In this document: positions 1 to 4,552 of the stretch, piece after piece
How the letters are laid out: each line of letters starts with the position of its first letter
Position numbering within the stretch: position 1 is the first letter of the stretch
Assembly (NCBI GenBank): GCA_029263035.1
Contig: JAJCYF010000109.1
Span: 1 to 5,742 of the forward strand
DNA from: Actinomycetes bacterium
GTDB taxonomy: Bacteria > Actinomycetota > CADDZG01 > JAHWKV01
Direction of reading: 5' to 3'
Length of the DNA stretch: 5,742 nucleotides
Position numbers and translations under genes: made by a program
Notes under the pieces: generated by a model
The model's database searches: none
What the model saw: the letters and a program-made list of their open reading frames with translations, nothing else
What the model was told of the DNA's origin: nothing

Positions 1-485
1 GGTTCCAATCCCACCAGTACCGTGCGGTGGAGTTTCTGCTGGGCCGCAAGGACGCTGGGTTCCTGGCGCTGTTCGACGACCCGGACGCGCGGGCCCTGCT
101 CGCCGAACTGCTCGCCGCGCCGACGCTGTACGACGAGTTCCTGCGCCATCTCGCCCGGCTCGGCCACCCGGTGCCCCGGCCGCTGCTGGACCGTGACGTG
201 ACCGCGACCCACCGGTTCACGGCAGCGCTAGTACCGGTGCTGCGCGCGGTCTACGCCTCGACCGACCGGCACTGGGAAGCCTACGAGATCTGCGAGAGCC
301 TGGTCGACCTGGAGGACAACCTGCAAGTCTGGCGCTTCCGGCACCTCAAGACGGTGGAGCGCACGATCGGGCGGGCACCGGGCACCGGCGGGTCGAGCGG
401 GTCGGCCTTCCTGCGGGCGGCGCTGGAGCACGAGTTCTTCCCCGAGCTGTACGCGGTGCGCACCGGGATCGGCGGCGGCGGGTGA
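1..485 (+). CDS. kynA: Tryptophan 2,3-dioxygenase, C-terminal part (5' end outside the window)
   Basis: Heme enzyme that oxidises L-tryptophan with O2 to N-formylkynurenine in the cytoplasm, the first step of the kynurenine pathway. The reading frame is open from the window edge (first full codon at 3), so the start is missing; 160 residues are visible, a little over half of a typical bacterial enzyme. The fragment opens with FQSHQYR, followed by VEFLLGRKD, the family's substrate-pocket motif; its Arg (21-23) is expected to hold the tryptophan carboxylate. Further on is WRFRHLKTVERTIG, whose His (342-344) is the expected proximal heme ligand, then GTGGSSG (Thr at 384-386, expected at the substrate ammonium) and the closing FFPELYAVRTG. 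No expected key residue in the visible part is missing. The TGA stop overlaps the GTG of kynU by four bases, which suggests translational coupling. Family assignment is firm. Confidence 0.96.
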   Translation, partial: FQSHQYRAVEFLLGRKDAGFLALFDDPDARALLAELLAAPTLYDEFLRHLARLGHPVPRPLLDRDVTATHRFTAALVPVLRAVYASTDRHWEAYEICESLVDLEDNLQVWRFRHLKTVERTIGRAPGTGGSSGSAFLRAALEHEFFPELYAVRTGIGGGG

Positions 486-1786
486 CCCACGAGCCCGAAC
501 CGGCGACCGGTCCGGCGACCGACCCGCCGGTTGCGCGGGCCCGGGAGCTGGACGCCGCCGACCCGTGGGCCGCGCGGGCCCGGGAGCTCGACGCCGCCGA
601 CCCGCTGGCCGGTTTCCGGGACCGCTTCGAGCCGGCCGCGAACGTGCTGGCCTACCTGGACGGCAACTCGCTGGGCCGCCCGCCCCGGGCCGCCGCCGAC
701 CGGCTGGCCTGGTTCGTGCGCGAGGACTGGGGTGGTCGGCTGATCCGCGGTTGGGACGAGGGCTGGATCGACTGGCCGACCGAGCTGGGCGACCGGATCG
801 GGCGGGTGGCCCTGGGCGCGGCCGCCGGCCAGGTGGTCGTCGCCGACTCCACCACGGTGCTGCTGTACAAGCTGGCCCGGGCCGCGCTGGACGCCGTCAC
901 CGACGCCGACCCCGCCCGCCGCGAGATCGTGCTGGACACCGACAACTTCCCCACCGACCGGTACGTGCTGGAGGGAATCGCGGCCGAGCGCGGCGCGCGG
1001 CTGCGCTGGATCGAGACCGACCCCGCCGACGGGGTGACCCCGGCACAGGTGCGCGCCGCGGTCGGGCCGGCCACCGCGCTGGTGGTGTTCAGCCACGTCG
1101 CCTACCGGTCCGGCCAGCTGGCCGAGATGGACGCGATCACCGTCGCCGCGCACGAGGCCGGGGCGCCCGCGCTGTGGGACCTGAGCCACTCGGTGGGCTC
1201 GGTGCCGGTGCGGCTGGACGAGCTCGCGGTGGACGCCGCGGTGGGCTGCACCTACAAGTACCTGTGCGGTGGCCCGGGCTCGCCGGCGTTCGGCTACCTG
1301 GCCGCCCGGCACCACGACCGGTGGCGCCAGCCGGTGCAGGGCTGGTTCGGCAGCCGGGAGCCGTTCGAGATGGGGCCCGGCTACCAGCCCGGCGCGGGGG
1401 TACGCGGCCTGGTCAGCGGAACCCCGCCGGTGCTGGGCATGGTGGCCCTGGGCTGCGGGCTGGATCTGCTGGCCGAGGCCGGCATCGAGGCGGTCCGGGC
1501 GAAGTCCCGGGCGCTCACCGGGTTCGCTGTCGAGCTGGCCGATGCACTGCTCGCGCCGTGCGGAGTGCGCATCGCATCGCCCCGCGACCCGGAACGCCGC
1601 GGTGGGCACCTGACCGTGCGCCGGGCCGATTTCCGCGAGATGTGCGCCCGGTTGTGGCGGCGCGGGGTGCTGCCGGACTTCCGCGCTCCGGACGGCATTC
1701 GGATCGGACTGGCCCCGCTGAGCACATCGTACGGCGAGCTGTATGCCGGGTTGCGGGTGCTGGCCGATCTTGTTGCGGAGGAGTGA
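482..1786 (+). CDS. kynU: Kynureninase (PLP-dependent)
   Basis: Pyridoxal-phosphate enzyme that cleaves L-kynurenine to anthranilate and L-alanine (3-hydroxykynurenine is an alternative substrate). It has 434 residues; bacterial relatives are near 415. Motifs in order: YLDGNSLGRPP, the family's N-terminal signature; DSTTVLLYK, likely phosphate binding; DTDNFPTDRY, with Asp159 the likely ring-stacking acid; LWDLSHSVG, with Asp233 for the pyridine nitrogen and His236; CTYKYLCGGPG, with Lys259 as the Schiff-base lysine after Tyr258; Trp288; SGTPP with Thr314; and a C-terminal RRGGHLTV...DFRAPDGIRIGLAPL block. Asp233, Tyr258, Lys259, Trp288 and Thr314 all sit 32 residues after the positions I recall for the Pseudomonas fluorescens enzyme (201, 226, 227, 256, 282), so the core is intact and the extra length is N-terminal. 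The GTG start overlaps the kynA stop and has no clear Shine-Dalgarno, fitting coupled translation. Residues 18-43 contain a 13-residue tandem duplication. Confidence 0.96.
   Translation: MTHEPEPATGPATDPPVARARELDAADPWAARARELDAADPLAGFRDRFEPAANVLAYLDGNSLGRPPRAAADRLAWFVREDWGGRLIRGWDEGWIDWPTELGDRIGRVALGAAAGQVVVADSTTVLLYKLARAALDAVTDADPARREIVLDTDNFPTDRYVLEGIAAERGARLRWIETDPADGVTPAQVRAAVGPATALVVFSHVAYRSGQLAEMDAITVAAHEAGAPALWDLSHSVGSVPVRLDELAVDAAVGCTYKYLCGGPGSPAFGYLAARHHDRWRQPVQGWFGSREPFEMGPGYQPGAGVRGLVSGTPPVLGMVALGCGLDLLAEAGIEAVRAKSRALTGFAVELADALLAPCGVRIASPRDPERRGGHLTVRRADFREMCARLWRRGVLPDFRAPDGIRIGLAPLSTSYGELYAGLRVLADLVAEE
533..610 (+). repeat. 39-bp in-frame tandem duplication near the kynU start
   Basis: Two adjacent 39-bp units (533-571 and 572-610) differ at three positions, at 550/589 and in the last six bases of each unit. 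Being a multiple of three, the duplication keeps frame and encodes ARARELDAADPWA followed by ARARELDAADPLA. The second copy leads into the kynureninase core (LDAADPLAGFRDRF resembles the usual N-terminal helix of the family), so the first is probably the added one. Low divergence between the copies suggests a recent event, although biased codon use could also keep them similar. Confidence 0.9.
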
Positions 1787-1788
1787 CC

Positions 1789-1818
1789 AGGCCGGTAGGC
1801 CGGTAGGCCGGTAGGCCG
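1789..1818. repeat. 8-bp tandem repeat (AGGCCGGT), 3.75 copies
   Basis: Perfect head-to-tail copies of AGGCCGGT run from two bases after the kynU stop codon, with the last unit incomplete. The unit length is not a multiple of three and the array lies outside the reading frame, so copy-number change would not alter kynU. It may be a slippage-generated microsatellite in the 3' untranslated region. Confidence 0.9.
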
Positions 1819-1973
1819 CGTGGCAGGCTGGGGTACCGGTCGCGGGCGTTCGGATGCCGGCAGTGGTAGGAGATGCTCGGTGACGCTGAAGATCAATGAC
1901 AGCGGATCCGGGTCGGGGTGGGCCGGGACGGGTTTGGCCCGAGTCACCTCGCTCTCCCGCGAGTGCCTTTCGG

Positions 1974-1999
1974 TTGATGTGCCGAAATCGGCACATCAA
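1974..1999. repeat. Perfect 12-bp inverted repeat, likely operator or hairpin
   Basis: The left arm TTGATGTGCCGA (1974-1985) and right arm TCGGCACATCAA (1988-1999) are exact reverse complements separated by AA. The symmetry ends at the arms (G at both 1973 and 2000). In DNA this fits a site for a dimeric regulator; in RNA it would fold into a hairpin with an 11-12 bp stem and a tiny loop. No T-tract follows on either side, so it is not a classical intrinsic terminator, though actinobacterial terminators often lack one. It lies 187 bp past the kynU stop and 256 bp before the ATPase start, too far upstream for a simple core-promoter operator unless the transcript starts early. I do not recognise it as the site of a known regulator family. 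Confidence 0.85.
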
Positions 2000-2181
2000 G
2001 TTCCCGCTCACCGCAGGGCAGACCCGCATAGCCCACGGCTGGGGCCACCGCCCCGGCGCCGGCCGGTCGATCACCGGGCCACCACCTGTCCGAGCAACCA
2101 CGGCCGGCGGCCGGCGCGCAGCACGCCGAGGTGGCGTTGACGCTGGTCGGACAATGGGCCACGACGGATCCCGGCATCCAC

Positions 2182-2222
2182 TTGCGCGTAATTCAGCACT
2201 CGTTCAATTTTGGCGTTTCATC
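2182..2222 (+). promoter_or_regulatory. AT-richer patch, possible promoter of the exporter operon
   Basis: In an otherwise very GC-rich spacer, the stretch from about 2186 to 2222 is clearly richer in A and T and ends about 33 bases before the ATPase start. A TTGCGC at 2182-2187 could serve as a -35 element, with TTCAAT or TCAATT around 2203-2209 as a poor -10 at 15-16 bp spacing. The base-composition dip is visible directly; the exact boxes are a weak guess. Confidence 0.3.
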
Positions 2223-2243
2223 CCGTAGCCGTGGTCCGTTCCC

Positions 2244-2250
2244 GGAGGGG
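2244..2250 (+). promoter_or_regulatory. Strong Shine-Dalgarno for the ABC ATPase gene
   Basis: GGAGGGG at 2244-2250, followed by GAGCG, lies directly before the ATG at 2256. It is the best ribosome binding site in the window and fixes this start: the upstream open frame has no comparable signal. Confidence 0.85.
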
Positions 2251-2255
2251 GAGCG

Positions 2256-3053
2256 ATGGACGAGGCGATCGAGGCCGGGAGCCTGTTCGTCCGGCTGGGC
2301 GGCAGGCAGGTACTGCACGGGCTGACGTTCACCGCGCCGCCCGGTCGGGTCACCGGCCTGCTCGGCCCGTCGGGCTGCGGAAAGACGACGATGATGCGGT
2401 GCGTCGTCGGGGTACAGACGATCACCTCGGGCCGGGTCCGGGTACTCGGCGAGCCGGCCGGCACCCCGTCGCTGCGCAACCGGGTCGGATACGTCACCCA
2501 GGCCGCCTCGGTGTACCCGGACCTGTCGGTCCGCGACAACGTCCGCTACTTCGCCGCCATCTATGGCACCTCGCGCGCCGAGGCCGACCGGGCGCTGGCC
2601 GATGTGGATCTCACCGACCTGGCCGGGCAACTGGTGCGCACCCTCTCCGGCGGCCAGCGCACCCGAGTGTCGCTGGCCTGCGCATTGTTGGCCGCCCCCG
2701 AGCTGCTCGTGCTCGATGAGCCGACCATCGGCCTGGACCCGGTGCTGCGCCGCGACCTGTGGGCGCGGTTCCACGAGCTGGCCGCCGCCGGCACGACCCT
2801 GCTGGTGTCCAGCCACGTGATGGACGAGGCAGGCCAGTGCGACAAGCTGCTGCTGATGCGCGAGGGCCGGATCGTGGCCGAGGACACGCCGGCGGCGTTG
2901 CGCGCGATCACCGGCACCGACGACCTCGAGGAGGCGTTCCTCCGAGTGATCAGCGGTGCCGCCGACACCGGAGCGACCGAGTACCCGGGCGGCCGATCCG
3001 GGACCGATGAACCGGGTGACCCGATTGACCCGATGACCGGAGCAATCCGATGA
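2256..3053 (+). CDS. ABC exporter ATP-binding protein (DrrA/CcmA-like)
   Basis: Cytoplasmic nucleotide-binding subunit expected to dimerise and power the membrane protein encoded next. All ATPase motifs are present in 265 residues: Walker A GPSGCGKTT (37-45, Lys43), Q-loop Gln82 in YVTQ, signature LSGGQ (130-134), Walker B LLVLDEPT with catalytic Glu155, D-loop GLDP (159-162) and switch His187 in SSH. The compact single domain, the YPDLSVRDNVRYF stretch after the Q-loop, and the pairing with an ABC-2 permease place it among ATPases of drug, antibiotic or lipid exporters (DrrA, CcmA, YbhF types). After about residue 235 the tail is Gly/Asp/Thr-rich and probably disordered. The stop overlaps the next start as ATGA. 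The substrate cannot be inferred; no self-resistance or biosynthesis genes are in view. Confidence 0.95.
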   Translation: MDEAIEAGSLFVRLGGRQVLHGLTFTAPPGRVTGLLGPSGCGKTTMMRCVVGVQTITSGRVRVLGEPAGTPSLRNRVGYVTQAASVYPDLSVRDNVRYFAAIYGTSRAEADRALADVDLTDLAGQLVRTLSGGQRTRVSLACALLAAPELLVLDEPTIGLDPVLRRDLWARFHELAAAGTTLLVSSHVMDEAGQCDKLLLMREGRIVAEDTPAALRAITGTDDLEEAFLRVISGAADTGATEYPGGRSGTDEPGDPIDPMTGAIR

Positions 3054-4552
3054 CGAAGGTGCTGATCAAGCGACCCACCCGGCCCGACCCGACGTCGCCG
3101 GTCCATCGCGCGGCGGGAGCCCGGCGGGCGGCGGCGGCGACCGACCGGCACGCCACACCGCCGATGCTGAACCCCCGGATCGTGGCCGCGACGGCCCACC
3201 GGGTGCTGCTGCAGCTGCGGAGTGACCGTCGCACGGTGGCGATGCTGGTGGTGGTACCGAGCCTGCTACTGGCATTGATCAACCAGATGTTCGACTCCCA
3301 GCCCCGCTTCGACGCGATCGCGCTCTCACTGATCGGGATCTTCCCGTTCACCCTGATGTTCCTGATCACCAGCGTGGCGATGCTGCGCGAACGCACCGGC
3401 GGCACGCTGGAGCGGCTGCTGACCACCCCGGCGTCCAAGCTCGACCTGCTGCTGGGCTACGGGGTGGCGTTCGGGGTGGCCGGCGTGGTGCAGGCCGGGG
3501 TCACCTGCGCGACCGCATACCTGCTGTTGGACCTGTCCACCCCCGGCAGCCCGGTGCTGGTGCTGCTGCTCGCGGTGGCCGGAGCGCTGCTCGGGCTGGG
3601 CATCGGCCTGTTCGTCAGCGCGTTCGCCACCAGCGAGTTCCAGGCCGTGCAGTTCATGCCGGTCGTGGTGATGCCGCAGATCTTCCTGGGCGGGCTGTTC
3701 GTGCCGCGCGAACAGATGGCCGACTGGCTGGAGACGATCAGCGACTTCCTGCCGCTGACCTACAGCATCGACGGCCTCGCCGAGGTGGGCAGCACGTCGC
3801 TGGTCACCCCCGAGCTGATCCGGGACGTCACGGTGGTGCTGGTGCTTGCGCTCGCCGCGCTGACCCTGGCCGCCACCACCCTGAAGCGGCGCACCGGCGA
3901 ACCCACCCCGGCCCAGCGACGCCGGCGGCGGCTGGTCCCGCTGGTCGTGCTGGCACTGGGCGCCGGGCTGGTGGCCAACCACGCGTTCGACGCCAGCCGC
4001 TACGTGACCACGGAGAACGCGCTGGTCGACGGCCAGCAGATGCCGATCGTCGCGCCGGCGGCGGGCACCCTGCGCGACTGGCGGGCCACCCTGGGCACGG
4101 CCGTCCGGGAGGACCAACCCGTCGGGCGGCTGCAGCTGGACGGGTCCTCCCGGCCCCGGATGGTGCTGCGCGCGCCGGCCGACGGCACGGTGGTGACCAG
4201 CGACGTGGTGGACGGTGCCTACGTCACTGCGGGCACCCGGCTGGCGGTGGTCTACGACCTTGCGCAGACCTACGTGACCGCGCGGGTCGACGAGTCCGAC
4301 CTCGGCGGCGTGCGGGTCGGTGGCCGGGCGGACGTGGTGCTCGACGCCGATCCCGACCGCACGCTCACCGGGTACGTGCGGGAGGTTCAGGGCGCCACCG
4401 CCGCGCTGTTCGCCGCCGACCCGCCGGACAACACCACCGCCGCGTTCGACCGGGTGACCCAGCTGGTCCCGGTCCGGATCACCATCACCGACCCGCAGGG
4501 CCTCACCCTGCTGCCCGGGATGAATGTCACCGCCCGGATCCACCGAAACTGA
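3050..4552 (+). CDS. ABC-2 permease fused to a short HlyD/EmrA-like adaptor domain
   Basis: Membrane subunit of the exporter, 500 residues. The ATG overlaps the ATPase stop and has GGAG at 3039-3042, seven bases upstream; an internal ATG at 3164 (MLNPRIVAATAHR) resembles a usual permease start but lacks a ribosome site. Residues 1-60 are basic and cytoplasmic. Predicted helices: about 63-80, 90-112, 136-160, 168-193, 199-218 and 258-277. RERTGGTLERLLTTPAS (113-129) and FLGGLFVPREQMADWL (212-227) are typical of ABC-2 permeases such as DrrB or YhhJ. A basic linker (279-294, ending RRRRR) and a seventh helix (295-312) follow. Then SRYVTTENALVDGQQMPIVAP matches the entry to an EmrA/HlyD adaptor, with two lipoyl half-motifs (about 330-362 and 370-403) and a beta-barrel-like end (about 405-497) closing in LLPGMNVTARI. 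The half-motifs are joined by about eight residues, so the usual coiled-coil hairpin is absent. Topology is consistent: cytoplasmic linker, adaptor outside. Substrate unknown. Confidence 0.92.
   Translation: MTKVLIKRPTRPDPTSPVHRAAGARRAAAATDRHATPPMLNPRIVAATAHRVLLQLRSDRRTVAMLVVVPSLLLALINQMFDSQPRFDAIALSLIGIFPFTLMFLITSVAMLRERTGGTLERLLTTPASKLDLLLGYGVAFGVAGVVQAGVTCATAYLLLDLSTPGSPVLVLLLAVAGALLGLGIGLFVSAFATSEFQAVQFMPVVVMPQIFLGGLFVPREQMADWLETISDFLPLTYSIDGLAEVGSTSLVTPELIRDVTVVLVLALAALTLAATTLKRRTGEPTPAQRRRRRLVPLVVLALGAGLVANHAFDASRYVTTENALVDGQQMPIVAPAAGTLRDWRATLGTAVREDQPVGRLQLDGSSRPRMVLRAPADGTVVTSDVVDGAYVTAGTRLAVVYDLAQTYVTARVDESDLGGVRVGGRADVVLDADPDRTLTGYVREVQGATAALFAADPPDNTTAAFDRVTQLVPVRITITDPQGLTLLPGMNVTARIHRN

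Larger units (their letters stand above)
1787..2255. other. 469-bp intergenic region between kynU and the exporter operon
   Basis: No convincing gene on either strand: the open frames translate to Pro/Arg/Gly-rich sequence typical of non-coding high-GC DNA. It contains an 8-bp tandem repeat at its left edge, a possible small ORF with a good Shine-Dalgarno (1880-2140, not accepted as a gene), a short hairpin (CTCGC 1948-1952 with GCGAG 1959-1963), the perfect 12-bp inverted repeat at 1974-1999, and an AT-richer patch at about 2186-2222. I see no tRNA-like cloverleaf and recognise no riboswitch. Termination of kynAU and the start of the exporter transcript must both lie here if the two operons are separate. 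Confidence 0.7.

Noticed and set aside
565..1806. 413-codon + strand frame overlapping kynU
   Set aside because: Out of frame with kynureninase; the translation is almost entirely Arg/Gly/Ala/Pro.
1789..1818. CRISPR-like or attachment-site repeat
   Set aside because: The 8-bp units are contiguous with no spacers, and there is no integrase, tRNA or Cas gene in the window.
1974..1999. Inverted repeat as a classical intrinsic terminator or a GlxR/CRP site
   Set aside because: No T-run follows on either strand, and the TGTG/CACA spacing is two bases too long for CRP-type sites. It is kept only as an unassigned inverted repeat.
281..2101. 606-codon open frame on the - strand
   Set aside because: It lies antisense to kynA/kynU, and its translation is Gly/Arg/Pro/His-rich with no domain. 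The + strand carries clear enzyme motifs. Long antisense frames are common in high-GC coding DNA.
3326..4543. 405-codon open frame on the - strand
   Set aside because: Antisense shadow of the permease-adaptor gene; the translation is low-complexity His/Gln/Gly/Arg-rich sequence with no recognisable fold.
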